Shown here: positions 51,691-61,105 of the stretch, one piece after another
Position numbering within the stretch: the first letter of the stretch is position 1
Layout: the number at the start of each line of letters is the position of its first letter
DNA from: Mesorhizobium sp. J428
Lineage (GTDB): Bacteria; Pseudomonadota; Alphaproteobacteria; Rhizobiales; Rhizobiaceae
Assembly: GCF_024699925.1 (NCBI RefSeq)
Contig: NZ_JAJOMX010000001.1
Location: 4,254,001-4,318,000 of the forward strand
Direction of reading: 5' to 3'
DNA: 64,000 bases
Program-made: the position numbers and the translations under genes
The notes under the pieces: model-generated
The model's database searches: none
Seen by the model: the letters and a program-made list of their open reading frames with translations, nothing else
Told to the model about the DNA's origin: nothing

Positions 51691-53082
51691 ATGGATCAAT
51701 TCGACATGCTGGTCATCGGCAGCGGCCCGTCGGGACGGCGCGCGGCCGTGCAGGCGGCCAAGCTCGGCAAATCCGTCCTTGTGGTGGACAAGGGAAGGCG
51801 GCTCGGCGGCGTGTCGGTGCACACCGGCACGATCCCCTCCAAGACCATCCGCGAGACGGTGATGAACCTCTCCGGCTTCCGCGAGCGCGGCTTTTACGGC
51901 CGCGGCTACCGCGTGAAGCAGGACATCTCGGTGCACGATATCGTCGACCGGCTGCACAAGACGCTGGACCACGAGGTCGAGGTGCTGCAGCACCAGTTCA
52001 TGCGCAACATGGTGCGCAGTCTGGCCGCCACCGCCCGCTTCCTCGATCCGCGCCGCGTCGAACTGACCACCGACAAGGAAGAGCGCAGCGAGGTTGGCTT
52101 CGATTATGCCCTGATCGCCGTGGGGACAAAACCGTACCGGCCGGAGAGCGTGCCCTTCGATCGCAAGCGCATCTTCGACAGCGACGAAATCCTGGAGCTC
52201 GAACGCCTGCCGCGCAGCCTGACCGTGATCGGGGGAGGGGTGATCGGCGTCGAATATGCCACCATCTTCTCCGCGCTCGACGTGCCGGTGACGCTGGTCG
52301 AGCCGCGCAATTCGATCCTCGACTTTGTCGATCGCGAGATCGTCGACGACTTCATCCATCAAATGCGCGACCGCGGCATGACGGTGCGGCTGGGAAGCGC
52401 GGTGAAGGACATCGTGTCCAAGCCCGACTGCGCCGAGGTCACGCTCGCCGACGGGCGCGTGGTGCGGTCCGAGATCCTGCTCTACGCCGCCGGGCGGACC
52501 GGCAACGTCGCGAGCCTCGGCCTGGACACGATCGGCATCGAGCCGGACAATCGCGGCCGGCTGAAGGTCGACGCGCATACGCTGCAGACCGCGATCCCGC
52601 ACATTTACGCCGCCGGCGACGTGATCGGCTTCCCGAGCCTGGCGTCTACCTCGATGGAGCAGGGCCGTGTCGCGGCCTGCCATGCCTTCGGCCTGCCGCT
52701 GCCGCCCGCGCCCGAGGCGTTTCCCTACGGCATCTACGCGGTGCCGGAAATCTCGACGGTCGGACTGTCGGAAGAAGAGGTGCGCGCTTCGGGTATCGCT
52801 TACGAATGCGGTGTCGCCCGCTTCCGCGAGACCTCGCGCGGCCATATCATGGGCGTCAATTCCGGCTTCCTGAAGCTGATCTTCGCGATCGGGAACCGCC
52901 GCCTGCTCGGCGCCCACATCGTCGGCGAGGGTGCAACGGAACTGATCCACATCGGCCAGGCGGTAATCAACCTCAAGGGCACGGTCGATTTCTTCGTCGA
53001 AAACACGTTCAACTATCCGACGCTGGCCGAGGCGTATAAGATCGCCGGCCTCGACGCCTGGAACCGGATGGGACGGGGCTAG
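51691..53082 (+). CDS. sthA: Soluble pyridine nucleotide transhydrogenase SthA
   Basis: 463-residue flavoprotein balancing NADH and NADPH. FAD motif VIGSGPSGRRAAVQAA, NAD(P) motif VIGGGVIGVEYAT and AAGDVIGFPSLAS are intact. The redox-disulfide position of related reductases reads GGVSVHTGTIPSKT, so both cysteines are replaced (Ser, Thr); SthA works without the disulfide, and E. coli keeps only the first Cys. ATG at 51691 opens the FAD strand. Divergent from the RDD gene. Confidence 0.92.
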   Translation: MDQFDMLVIGSGPSGRRAAVQAAKLGKSVLVVDKGRRLGGVSVHTGTIPSKTIRETVMNLSGFRERGFYGRGYRVKQDISVHDIVDRLHKTLDHEVEVLQHQFMRNMVRSLAATARFLDPRRVELTTDKEERSEVGFDYALIAVGTKPYRPESVPFDRKRIFDSDEILELERLPRSLTVIGGGVIGVEYATIFSALDVPVTLVEPRNSILDFVDREIVDDFIHQMRDRGMTVRLGSAVKDIVSKPDCAEVTLADGRVVRSEILLYAAGRTGNVASLGLDTIGIEPDNRGRLKVDAHTLQTAIPHIYAAGDVIGFPSLASTSMEQGRVAACHAFGLPLPPAPEAFPYGIYAVPEISTVGLSEEEVRASGIAYECGVARFRETSRGHIMGVNSGFLKLIFAIGNRRLLGAHIVGEGATELIHIGQAVINLKGTVDFFVENTFNYPTLAEAYKIAGLDAWNRMGRG

Positions 53083-53095
53083 CCCCGAATGCAGC

Positions 53096-53980
53096 ATGAA
53101 ACGCATCGTCTTCACCGGCGGGTCCGGCAAGGCCGGCCGCCATGTCGTGCCTTGGCTCAAGGCCCGGGGATATGACATTCTCAACGTCGACCTGAAGCTG
53201 CTCGACAGTCCGGGCGTGACGACGATCGAGGCGGATCTGACAGACAGCGGACAGGTTTTCAACGCGCTGTCGATGCATTTCGACTTCAAGGGGCTTGAGA
53301 CTGGCAAAGGTCCGGCGCCGCTAGATGCGGTCGTCCACTTCGCCGCGGTCCCGCGCATCCTGCTCAAGCCCGACAACGAGACCTTCAGGGCGAACGTGAC
53401 GAGCACCTACAACGTCATCGAGGCGGCGATGAAGCTCCGCATCCGCAAGGTGATCATCGCGTCCAGCGAGACGACCTACGGCGTCTGCTTCGCCGAGGGC
53501 GACAAGGACTATCACGCGTTTCCTCTTGAAGAGGACTATGACGTCGATCCGATGGATTCGTACGGCCTGTCGAAGGTGGTCAACGAGAAGACCGCACGCG
53601 CCTTTGCCATGCGCTTTTCCGCCGACGTCTATGCGCTTAGGATCGGCAACGTGATCGAGCCACACGAATACGGCATGTTCCGCGACTTCCTGAAGGAGCC
53701 GCTGTCGCGCAAGCGCAATGCCTGGAGCTATATAGACGCGCGCGATCTCGGCCAGATCGTGCATCTGTGCCTTCAGCAAGACGGGCTCGGTTATCAGGTC
53801 TTCAACGCGGTCAACGACACGATCACAGCCGAGGAGCCGACCGAGGCGTTCCTGAATCGCTGGTGCCCCGGAACGCCGATCACGCGGCCGATGGGTGAGC
53901 GCGAGGCGCCGATCTCCAACCGCAAGGCGCGCGAGGTGCTGGGTTTCCGCGAGGAGCACGACTGGCGGAACTACATCTGA
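53096..53980 (+). CDS. NAD-dependent epimerase/dehydratase family protein
   Basis: 294-residue extended SDR. TGGSGKAGRHVVPWL cofactor loop, DAVVHFAAVPRI, the catalytic S-S-E-T ... Y-x3-K (SSETTYG, SYGLSKVV) and a C-terminal substrate domain (DARDLGQIVHLCLQ, HDWRNYI). Sugar nucleotide or related substrate unknown. Begins 13 bases after sthA, probably co-transcribed. Confidence 0.87.
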   Translation: MKRIVFTGGSGKAGRHVVPWLKARGYDILNVDLKLLDSPGVTTIEADLTDSGQVFNALSMHFDFKGLETGKGPAPLDAVVHFAAVPRILLKPDNETFRANVTSTYNVIEAAMKLRIRKVIIASSETTYGVCFAEGDKDYHAFPLEEDYDVDPMDSYGLSKVVNEKTARAFAMRFSADVYALRIGNVIEPHEYGMFRDFLKEPLSRKRNAWSYIDARDLGQIVHLCLQQDGLGYQVFNAVNDTITAEEPTEAFLNRWCPGTPITRPMGEREAPISNRKAREVLGFREEHDWRNYI

Positions 53981-54056
53981 CTGGGTGCCGGATCGCGGTG
54001 AAACCCGTTCGCTTCCCAGGCGTTTCCAGCGGGCGGGGCCGACGGAGGACGCAAAC

Positions 54057-54438
54057 ATGCTCAGGGACAAGTCATCAAGTGCGATCGTCGCGGTTCGCGA
54101 TATCGCGCCGGCCAAGACCTTCTATCGCGACGTCCTCGGTCTGCAATTGGCCAGGGAAGACATGGAAGACGTTCTGGTCTTTCGCACCGGGAGAACGTCG
54201 CTGGTAGTCTACGTGTCGGACGGGGCGGGGCATGAACCGTGCGAATGCGGTCGTGTGGGACGTCGGTGACGAGATCGACGACATCACCGCCGAGCTTAAA
54301 CGCAAGGGCGTGACGTTCGAGCACTATCGAGACATGCCCGGTATCACACTCGATGGCGACGTCCACGTCTCGGGCAGCATGCGCATGGTCTGGTTCAAGG
54401 ATCCGGACGGCAACATCCTTCACCTGAACAATATGTAA
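54057..54438 (+). CDS. Glyoxalase/bleomycin-resistance-fold (VOC) protein, apparent frameshift
   Basis: Small VOC-superfamily protein, about 126 residues when corrected. The first beta-alpha-beta unit (SAIVAVRDIAPAKTFYRDVLGLQ) is in one frame and the second (NRANAVVWDVGDEIDDITAEL, MVWFKDPDGNILHLNN) in another. The shift is in GGGGCGGGG near 54227-54230, with one G too many. RBS GGAGGAC upstream. Usual metal ligands cannot be assigned confidently. Confidence 0.8.
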
Positions 54439-54442
54439 ACTC

Positions 54443-54790
54443 TCACCGCTTGGCGCCGAAAACGCCTGCGAGCGCAACCGCTAGCCAGCCCGCGATCATC
54501 AGCGTGCCGCCGGTCGGTGCGGCCATCGGAAACAGGCGATCGCCGAGATAGTCCCGAGCCAGAAGGTCACCGGCAAAAACGAGCAGCCCGACGAGAACGA
54601 TGAGTGCCGCGGCGCGCAGCATTTTGCCGGCAGCGAGGCCGGGCAGACCGACCGCCACCAGCAGCGGCGCGTGGAAGAGCAGGAAGTTCGCGGCGGTTCC
54701 GACATTGCCGCCCCCAGCATGTGCCGCCGCAGCCGAAAGCGCGACGCCAGCCGCACCGACGAGGCCGCCGGCGAGAAGGAAGGGGTTCAA
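54443..54790 (-). CDS. DUF423 family membrane protein
   Basis: 115 residues with four hydrophobic helices. Family features LVGAAGVALSAAAAHA, FHAPLLVAVGL and the C-terminal FPMAAPTGGTLMIAGWLAVA. Function unknown. Ends 5 bases from the convergent glyoxalase gene and follows phaZ by 3 bases on the same strand. Confidence 0.88.
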   Translation of the reverse strand: MNPFLLAGGLVGAAGVALSAAAAHAGGGNVGTAANFLLFHAPLLVAVGLPGLAAGKMLRAAALIVLVGLLVFAGDLLARDYLGDRLFPMAAPTGGTLMIAGWLAVALAGVFGAKR

Positions 54791-54793
54791 AAG

Positions 54794-56008
54794 CTACTCC
54801 ATCGCCAGGATCATGTTGCGCACGACGGGGTAGATTTCACGTTCCCAGCGCTTGCCGGAGAAGACCCCATAGTGGCCAACATTGGCCTGCAGGTGATGGC
54901 GTTTCAAGTGCGGCCGCAGCGATCGGCAGAGGTCGTGCGCGGCCGTCGTCTGGCCGAGCGCACAAATGTCGTCGCGGCCACCCTCGACAGTCAAAAGCGC
55001 GGTGTTGCGGATGGCGGCCGGATCGACCTTGCGCCCGCGCCACGTGAAATCGCCGGTGGCGAGCTCGGCCTTGTGGAACACGCGGTCGATCGTCTCGATG
55101 TAGAATTCCTCCGTCAGGTCGAGCACGGCGAAATACTCGTCGTAGAAGGTCTTGATCTTTTCCGCCTCTGCCGTCTCGCCGGCGGCGAGGTGGTCATAGA
55201 GCTTGCGGTGGGCCGTACGGTGGCGGTCCATGTTCATTGCCATGAAGGCGGTGAGCTGCAGGAAGCCTGGATAGACCCGCCGCCCGCCGCCCTTGTGCCG
55301 CCACGGCACGGTGGAGATCACGGAATGCTGGAACCAGGCGAGCGACTTTGCCACCGCGAATTCGTTGACCTCGGTCGGGCTCTCGCGCGGGTCGATCGGA
55401 CCGGCCATCAGCGTCATCGAGCGCGGGGTTGCGGGATGCCTGTCCTCCGACATGATCGAGACGGCGGCGAGCGTTTGGACGCAGGGCTGGCAGACGGCGA
55501 GTACGTGGCCGCCAGGTCCGATCGTGTCGAGGAAACGGATCAGGTAGTCGATGTAGTCGTCGACGCCAAACTTGCCGTCCGAGAGCGGCACGTCACGGGC
55601 ATTCGCCCAGTCGGTGATGTAGACGTCGTGATCGCGCAGCAGCGTCTCGACGGTGTTACGCAGCAGGGTCGGGAAGTGGCCGGAGAGCGGCGCGACGACC
55701 AGCACGCGCGGCTGGGCCGTGTCGATGTCCTTGGCGAAGTGGAGGAGCTTGCCGAAGGGCAGATCGAGCGTGATTTCCTCCGTCACCGGCACGTCGCGAT
55801 TGCCGACGCGCACCGTGGTGATGTCGAAATCCGGCCGCGAATGCGACAGCTCGAAGCGGGACACCATCTCCAGGCCGGCGAGGAAGCGCGACTTGAAGCT
55901 TTCGCCTGCCGCCCAAAAGCTGGGCAGCGCCGACCGGCGCATCATCCGCGCCCATGTCCTGAATGGCGCGACCAGGTCGTCCTGGAACTGATAGGCATGG
56001 TAGAGCAA
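54794..56008 (-). CDS. phaZ: Intracellular polyhydroxybutyrate depolymerase PhaZ
   Basis: 404-residue alpha/beta-hydrolase that mobilises PHB granules. Instead of a serine lipase box it has a cysteine box AVCQPC (C153/C156), as in Ralstonia PhaZa1, with TVEGGRDDIC (acid) and VGHYGVFSGKRW (His) downstream. A TTG at 56008 gives the typical MLYHAYQFQDDL start; no ATG is available there. Suggests the organism stores PHB. Divergent from the GST gene. Confidence 0.92.
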   Translation of the reverse strand: MLYHAYQFQDDLVAPFRTWARMMRRSALPSFWAAGESFKSRFLAGLEMVSRFELSHSRPDFDITTVRVGNRDVPVTEEITLDLPFGKLLHFAKDIDTAQPRVLVVAPLSGHFPTLLRNTVETLLRDHDVYITDWANARDVPLSDGKFGVDDYIDYLIRFLDTIGPGGHVLAVCQPCVQTLAAVSIMSEDRHPATPRSMTLMAGPIDPRESPTEVNEFAVAKSLAWFQHSVISTVPWRHKGGGRRVYPGFLQLTAFMAMNMDRHRTAHRKLYDHLAAGETAEAEKIKTFYDEYFAVLDLTEEFYIETIDRVFHKAELATGDFTWRGRKVDPAAIRNTALLTVEGGRDDICALGQTTAAHDLCRSLRPHLKRHHLQANVGHYGVFSGKRWEREIYPVVRNMILAME

Positions 56009-56113
56009 GGGCGTGTTTCTCCCGACGATGCCGCAGCGCAAAAAAGCTAGTGCAATTTGTGCTGCGTTGCGAGAGGATTGTTGCAGCATGAACGGATGCG
56101 GAAGACGGGTGGC

Positions 56114-56767
56114 ATGACGCGGGCGACACTGACGATTTCCTCGAAGAACTATTCGTCCTGGTCGCTGCGTGGCTGGTTGCTGTGCAAGATGTCTGGGATC
56201 GATTTCGAGGAGAAGCTGGTCGAGATCACCGACGACCAGCGACAGGAACTGCTGCTGCTGAGCCCCTCGGTGCTCGTACCGCGCCTGACCGACGGCGAGG
56301 TGACTGTCTGGGACACGCTGGCGATCGCGGAATACCTGAACGAAACGAAGCCGAAGGCCGGGCTCCTGCCCAAGGATAAGGTGGCGCGCGCGCATTGTCG
56401 CTCGGTGTCGGGCGAGATGCATTCCGGCTTCTACAACCTGCGTTCGGCCTTGCCGATGAACCTCAAGGCCAGGCACGAGACGTTCAAGATATTCTCCGGC
56501 GCCAGGCCGGACGTCGAACGCATCCGTTCAATCTGGAAGGAGTGCCTCGACACCTATGGCGGGCCGTTTTTGTTTGGCGAGAAGCCGACCGTGGCGGACG
56601 CAATGTATGCGCCCGTTTGCACCCGCTTCCGTACCTATGCGGTCGAGTTGGAACCAGCGCTGCAGAATTATTGCGAAACGGTGTTCGCCTGGGCACTCAT
56701 GAAGGAATGGACCGAGGGCGCGCTAGCCGAGCCCGACGAGATCATCGAGCTCGAGGTCGAGTTCTGA
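56114..56767 (+). CDS. Glutathione S-transferase family protein
   Basis: 217 residues with the N-terminal thioredoxin fold (LTISSKNYSSWSLRGWLLCKM, SVLVPRLTDG, VWDTLAIAEYLNE) and helical C-terminal domain (FLFGEKPTVADAMYAPVCTRF). SSWSLR and the WDT...IAEYL motif match the maleylacetoacetate isomerase/GST group but the substrate is unknown. ATG at 56114; ends 3 bases before the hemB stop. Confidence 0.87.
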   Translation: MTRATLTISSKNYSSWSLRGWLLCKMSGIDFEEKLVEITDDQRQELLLLSPSVLVPRLTDGEVTVWDTLAIAEYLNETKPKAGLLPKDKVARAHCRSVSGEMHSGFYNLRSALPMNLKARHETFKIFSGARPDVERIRSIWKECLDTYGGPFLFGEKPTVADAMYAPVCTRFRTYAVELEPALQNYCETVFAWALMKEWTEGALAEPDEIIELEVEF

Positions 56768-56770
56768 ACT

Positions 56771-57802
56771 TCAACCCTTGAGCAGCGCCGCCACCTGCGG
56801 CGCGAAATAGGTGAGGATGCCGTCACAGCCGGCGCGCTTGAATGCCAGCAGCGATTCCAGCATCGCCCGCTCCCCGTCGATCCAGCCGTTTGCCGCGGCC
56901 GCGCGGATCATCGAATATTCGCCGGACACTTGGTAAGCGAAGGTCGGCACGCGGAACTCGTCCTTCAGCCGGCGGATGATGTCGAGATAGGGCAGGCCGG
57001 GCTTGACCATCAGCATGTCGGCACCCTCGGCGAGGTCCTGCTCCGCCTCGCGGACGGCCTCGTCCGAATTGGCATGGTCGATGTAGTAGGTCTTCTTGTC
57101 GCCCTTGAGCAGGCCGGCGGTGCCGACAGCCTCGCGATAGGGGCCGTAAAAGGCGGAGGCGAATTTCGTTGCATAAGACATGATGGCGACGTCCTGGAAG
57201 CCGTTGGCATCCAGCGCCTCGCGGATCGCGCCGATGCGGCCGTCCATCATGTCGGAAGGCGCGATGATGTCGGCGCCGGCAACGGCCTGGCCGACGGCGG
57301 CGGCGGCGACCTGCGCCACTGTCTCGTCGTTGACGATGATGCCCTCGCGCAGGATGCCGTCATGCCCGTGGCTGGTGAACGGGTCGAGCGCGGCGTCGGT
57401 GATGACGCCGATCTCCGGCACCGCCGCCTTGATGGCGCGGGTCGCCTTATTGATGATGTTGTCGGGGTCGAGGATGTGCGAGCCGGTTTGGTCGCGCAGC
57501 GACATCTCGACATTGGGGAACGTGGCGATGGCGGGGATGCCGAGCCTCGCAGCACCCTCCGCTTCCTTAACAGCGAGGTCGAGGGACATGCGGTATACGC
57601 CGGGCATCGCCGCGATCTCCTCGCGGCGGTTGTTACCTTCGATGACGAAGATCGGCCAGATCAGGTCGTCGACCGTCAGGCGATTCTCCTGCACCAGCCG
57701 GCGCGACCAGTCGGCCTTGCGCATGCGCCGCATGCGGCGCGAGCCGGTGATCTCGTCCACGCTGCGGTGACCGGGGGAGAGTGTCCTGGTGTGCGTGTTC
57801 AT
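56771..57802 (-). CDS. hemB: Delta-aminolevulinic acid dehydratase (porphobilinogen synthase)
   Basis: Second heme-pathway step: joins two ALA molecules. 343 residues; Schiff-base lysines K213 (YATKFASAFYG) and K267 (MLMVKPG). The region that holds three zinc-binding cysteines in other species reads DAALDPFTSHGHDG, i.e. Asp/Ala-type, so it should be the Mg-dependent, zinc-free form common in alphaproteobacteria. Monocistronic here. Confidence 0.96.
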   Translation of the reverse strand: MNTHTRTLSPGHRSVDEITGSRRMRRMRKADWSRRLVQENRLTVDDLIWPIFVIEGNNRREEIAAMPGVYRMSLDLAVKEAEGAARLGIPAIATFPNVEMSLRDQTGSHILDPDNIINKATRAIKAAVPEIGVITDAALDPFTSHGHDGILREGIIVNDETVAQVAAAAVGQAVAGADIIAPSDMMDGRIGAIREALDANGFQDVAIMSYATKFASAFYGPYREAVGTAGLLKGDKKTYYIDHANSDEAVREAEQDLAEGADMLMVKPGLPYLDIIRRLKDEFRVPTFAYQVSGEYSMIRAAAANGWIDGERAMLESLLAFKRAGCDGILTYFAPQVAALLKG

Positions 57803-57863
57803 CGCGCGCCCCTTTCTGGTGTCGCGTCTCTAGCATGCCCCGTGCGTCGGCATCAAACCGACA

Positions 57864-58658
57864 TCATGGCACACCGTGGCCGGACAGTATCTGCGCCGCG
57901 CCCCGCAGGGCCACACGGAACGCCTCGTCAAAACTCACCCCGGTGGCGGACCAGTCTTGCACCCCCTTTTCGTTCAGCATCCGGAAACTGGCGATCCAGC
58001 CCAGCGACTCGTCGCTCCATCGCAGCGTGATCGCCAGCGGCACATCGCCCGCGGCAGCCCCCCGCAGCGCCTCCAACTGTTTGGGGGAGGGTAGTTCGCC
58101 GCCGACTTCGGGCCGGGCTGCCGCACGGGGCAATGAGACGTCGAGCGCCAGAGGGCTTGCTGCGAGTTCGAGCGAGTCGCGCATATATGGGGTTTCAGGA
58201 CCGTCGGATGTCAGGACGAAGGCATTGTCGCCGCGCACCACATGCACGAAGGCGGCGATGCGCGGCCGCGGCAACGGCCAGGGATTGGAACCGAGCTGCG
58301 CCAGAAGATCGTCGACATGCTTCGGATCGAAGATGCAGGTCAGATCGTGCGGGCGAGCATAGGTACCTTGCTCATCGTGGATCGGTACGCCTTCCAGCCG
58401 ATCCCGGTAGCGGAACGAGGCGACATGCCCTTGAGCCTGCTCGATGATTGCGCTCATCGCCGCATTGTGCAGCAGCCGCTGGTCGCCGGAAACGCGCACC
58501 AGCATTTTCGGCACGCACTCGCGCAAGCCGATGAGCCGGTTCTCCTCGCTCGTGCCGGTGACGACGACCGTGGAACTGTAGAGGTTGAGCTCCTGGGCCA
58601 GGGCCACGCCCGATGCGGCGCCGGCGAGGAACGTTGCAAGAAGCAGTCTGCGGATCAC
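57864..58658 (-). CDS. DUF2066 family exported protein
   Basis: 264 residues from GTG 58658 (GAAGG 7 bases upstream) with a signal peptide ending ALA-Q. Family elements LYSSTVVVTGTSEENRLIGLREC and KMLVRVSGDQRLL follow. The function of DUF2066 is unknown. A longer start at 58742 is possible but would hide the signal peptide. Divergent from the enoyl-CoA hydratase-type gene. Confidence 0.82.
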   Translation of the reverse strand: MIRRLLLATFLAGAASGVALAQELNLYSSTVVVTGTSEENRLIGLRECVPKMLVRVSGDQRLLHNAAMSAIIEQAQGHVASFRYRDRLEGVPIHDEQGTYARPHDLTCIFDPKHVDDLLAQLGSNPWPLPRPRIAAFVHVVRGDNAFVLTSDGPETPYMRDSLELAASPLALDVSLPRAAARPEVGGELPSPKQLEALRGAAAGDVPLAITLRWSDESLGWIASFRMLNEKGVQDWSATGVSFDEAFRVALRGAAQILSGHGVP

Positions 58659-58825
58659 TGGAACGCCTTCTGCAAAGCCGATGCTCTTCGCGCGCCATTG
58701 ACGCGCTTCGGATGACAATCCTAGACCGAGATGCGCATGCATTGAAGCTTACCGGCAAACGTGACCGACGTAGTGGACCAAAGCGGCGGCCTCATAGCCG
58801 GCGGCATCGCAAGGGAGAGAGCAGA

Positions 58826-59869
58826 ATGGACGCAGCTTCCGAGGACGAAATCCGCTTCGAGCGGCGCGGCCGCGCCGCGATCGTCACGCTCAACCGGCCC
58901 AAGGCGCTCAACGCGGTCACGCATGGCATGGTGCTAGCGCTGGCTGCCAAGCTGCCGGAGTGGGATGCCGACCCGACGGTCGATGCGGTGGTCGTCAAGG
59001 CCGAGGGCAGGGCCTTCTCAGCCGGCGGCGATATCATGGACATCTACCAGGCCGGCAGGGCCGGCAAGCCCGCGGTGCAGTTCTTCGCCGACGAATACCG
59101 GCTTAACGCGGCGATCCACAATTTCCGCAAGCCCTATGTCGCGCTGATCGACGGCATCGTCATGGGCGGCGGCGTCGGCGTGTCCTTCCACGGCTCGCAT
59201 CGCGTGCTGGGGGAAAAGGCGCAGTTCGCCATGCCCGAGGTCGGCATCGGCTTCTTCCCGGACGTCGGCGGCAGCTATCTCCTGTCACGCGTCAAAGGCG
59301 GCTACGGCCTCTATCTCGGTCTGACCGGTGCTCGCATCGGCGCAGGCGATGCGCTCCATGCCGGCCTTGCCACCCATGCCGTCGCCTCGGCGGACCTGGC
59401 TGCGGTGGAGGCGGGGATCGTCGAAACGGGCGACCCCGACCGCGCGCTGAGGGATCTGTGCATCACGCCTGAGCGCAAGCTTGACGAGGGCGATGCGGTT
59501 TCCGTCGGGCTTCATTTCTCCCTTGGCTCGCTGAACGACATGATCGAGAGCCTCACACAGGCCGCCGGCCGTGACGAGTTCGCGGCAACGACCCTCGACA
59601 CGCTCTCCAAGCGATCCCCGACAAGCCTCCACGTCGCCTTCCGCCAGATCACCGATGGCGCGGCGCTGAGCATGGAGGAATGCATGAAGATGGAGTTCCG
59701 CATCCTGAACCGTATGCTTGTCGGCCATGACTTCTATGAGGGTATTCGCGCTGCGATCATCGACAAGGGAGACACGCCGAATTGGAAGCCGGCGACACTG
59801 GCGGAGATCGACCCCAAGGCGATCGACGCCTACTTTGCCCCTCTTCCCGGAGGCGAGCTGGTTATCTAG
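58826..59869 (+). CDS. 3-hydroxyisobutyryl-CoA hydrolase
   Basis: 347-residue crotonase-fold thioesterase of valine breakdown (HIBYL-CoA to 3-hydroxyisobutyrate). RAFSAGGDIMDIY and IVMGGGVGVSFHG form the oxyanion hole; MPEVGIGFFPDVGGSYLLSR carries the catalytic Glu and Asp; the ECH_2 C-terminus reads HDFYEGIRAAIIDKGDTPNW. Length and C-terminus separate it from plain enoyl-CoA hydratase. ATG at 58826 has AGGGAGAG upstream. Confidence 0.9.
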   Translation: MDAASEDEIRFERRGRAAIVTLNRPKALNAVTHGMVLALAAKLPEWDADPTVDAVVVKAEGRAFSAGGDIMDIYQAGRAGKPAVQFFADEYRLNAAIHNFRKPYVALIDGIVMGGGVGVSFHGSHRVLGEKAQFAMPEVGIGFFPDVGGSYLLSRVKGGYGLYLGLTGARIGAGDALHAGLATHAVASADLAAVEAGIVETGDPDRALRDLCITPERKLDEGDAVSVGLHFSLGSLNDMIESLTQAAGRDEFAATTLDTLSKRSPTSLHVAFRQITDGAALSMEECMKMEFRILNRMLVGHDFYEGIRAAIIDKGDTPNWKPATLAEIDPKAIDAYFAPLPGGELVI

Positions 59870-59968
59870 AACGTCTCCGGGAACGGAGTCGTCCACGATG
59901 CCCTCTCTCTTTGTTTCGACGCAATTCCGGCCTCAGAAGCGCTGTTCACGTTTGCCGGGATTGCTCTG

Positions 59969-60388
59969 ATGCCCTATCGCGAAAGCCCCGCAGTGCTGCG
60001 GCCGACCGCGGTGCAGCAGGCATTCTGGTGGTTCCATCGGATCATCGCCGCGTACTGCATCATGTTCGGCACGCTCTATTGGGTGCGGCTGATCGGTTTC
60101 TATGACGGGGCGCTTTGGCGGTTCGATCTCATGCCGGTGCATTGGCAGATCGCAGCGACCGCGCTCGCGGCGCTTTATCCCTTTGCCGGCATCGGCCTGT
60201 GGATGATCACGTCGTGGGGACCGGTCATCTGGGTTCTCTGCGCCGGCACCGAGATTGTGATGTATGCCGGCTTCCCTGAGCTCTTTGGCGCGAAATACTC
60301 CGTCGTCGCCTCCCATCTTCTGGTCGCCTGCATCTATCTGGCGTTCCGGGTGATCCTGCATTTCCGGCAGCGTCGGCCTGCGACCTGA
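59969..60388 (+). CDS. DUF6163 family membrane protein
   Basis: 139 residues with three to four hydrophobic helices (about 25-45, 60-80, 85-105, 112-132), ending in a basic tail. Found in rhizobia directly upstream of the ldtR regulator gene, as here. Function unknown. Confidence 0.83.
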   Translation: MPYRESPAVLRPTAVQQAFWWFHRIIAAYCIMFGTLYWVRLIGFYDGALWRFDLMPVHWQIAATALAALYPFAGIGLWMITSWGPVIWVLCAGTEIVMYAGFPELFGAKYSVVASHLLVACIYLAFRVILHFRQRRPAT

Positions 60389-60589
60389 GCGCGCCTGCCG
60401 CAACGATTAAATTTTTCATAATCGGGCATCTTAACCAATTCATTTACCACAAATTAGGCTTCGTTCGGATTCGCGGCTGGTAAGCAGCGGTTAAGGCTGG
60501 CGTTTAAGTCGAATTTTATGGGTCAATGCTACGGTTGGGCCAAGGTGAGAAAACAAGAAGTCACCGGGCGACAAACGAGAGGCAAGACC

Positions 60590-61105
60590 ATGATCAACGC
60601 GCGACCCACGCAGAAGGCCGCCCCGGTTCAGGACGACCGGAAGGACGCCATCCGCACCCTCTACATGGAATCCCTCCAGCTCGTTGAGCGGCTTCACCGC
60701 CGTCTCCTCGACGTGATCAAGGACGAGTTCGACCGTAACGGCCGTTCCGACATCAACGCGATCCAGGCGCTGCTGCTGTTCAACATCGGCAATGCCGAGC
60801 TGACCGCCGGCGAGCTGCGCTCGCGCGGCTACTATCTCGGCTCGAACGTGTCGTACAACCTGAAGAAGCTGGTCGATCTCGGCTTCATCAACCACCAGCG
60901 CTCGCGCATCGACCGCCGTTCGGTCCGCGTCAGCCTGACCCCGAAGGGAGCGGCCGTGGCGGATGTCGTCGGCAAGCTCTACGAGCGCCACGTCGGATCG
61001 ATCGAGCAGGTCGGCGGCATCAATTCGGAAGAGTTCAAGCAGATGAACCGTGCCCTGCAGCGCCTCGATCGCTTCTGGAACGACACGATCGCCTATCGGA
61101 TGTGA
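60590..61105 (+). CDS. ldtR: MarR-family regulator LdtR
   Basis: 171-residue winged-helix regulator of the LdtR group, which in Liberibacter and Sinorhizobium controls the L,D-transpeptidase gene ldtP and osmotic/zinc tolerance. HTH: INAIQALLLFNIGNAELTAGELRSRGYYLGSNVSYNLKKLVDLGF, then wing RSRIDRRSVRVSLTPKG. ATG at 60590. An AT-rich stretch (about 60405-60465) upstream is the probable promoter. ldtP begins about 2.4 kb downstream beyond an inserted monooxygenase. Confidence 0.93.
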   Translation: MINARPTQKAAPVQDDRKDAIRTLYMESLQLVERLHRRLLDVIKDEFDRNGRSDINAIQALLLFNIGNAELTAGELRSRGYYLGSNVSYNLKKLVDLGFINHQRSRIDRRSVRVSLTPKGAAVADVVGKLYERHVGSIEQVGGINSEEFKQMNRALQRLDRFWNDTIAYRM

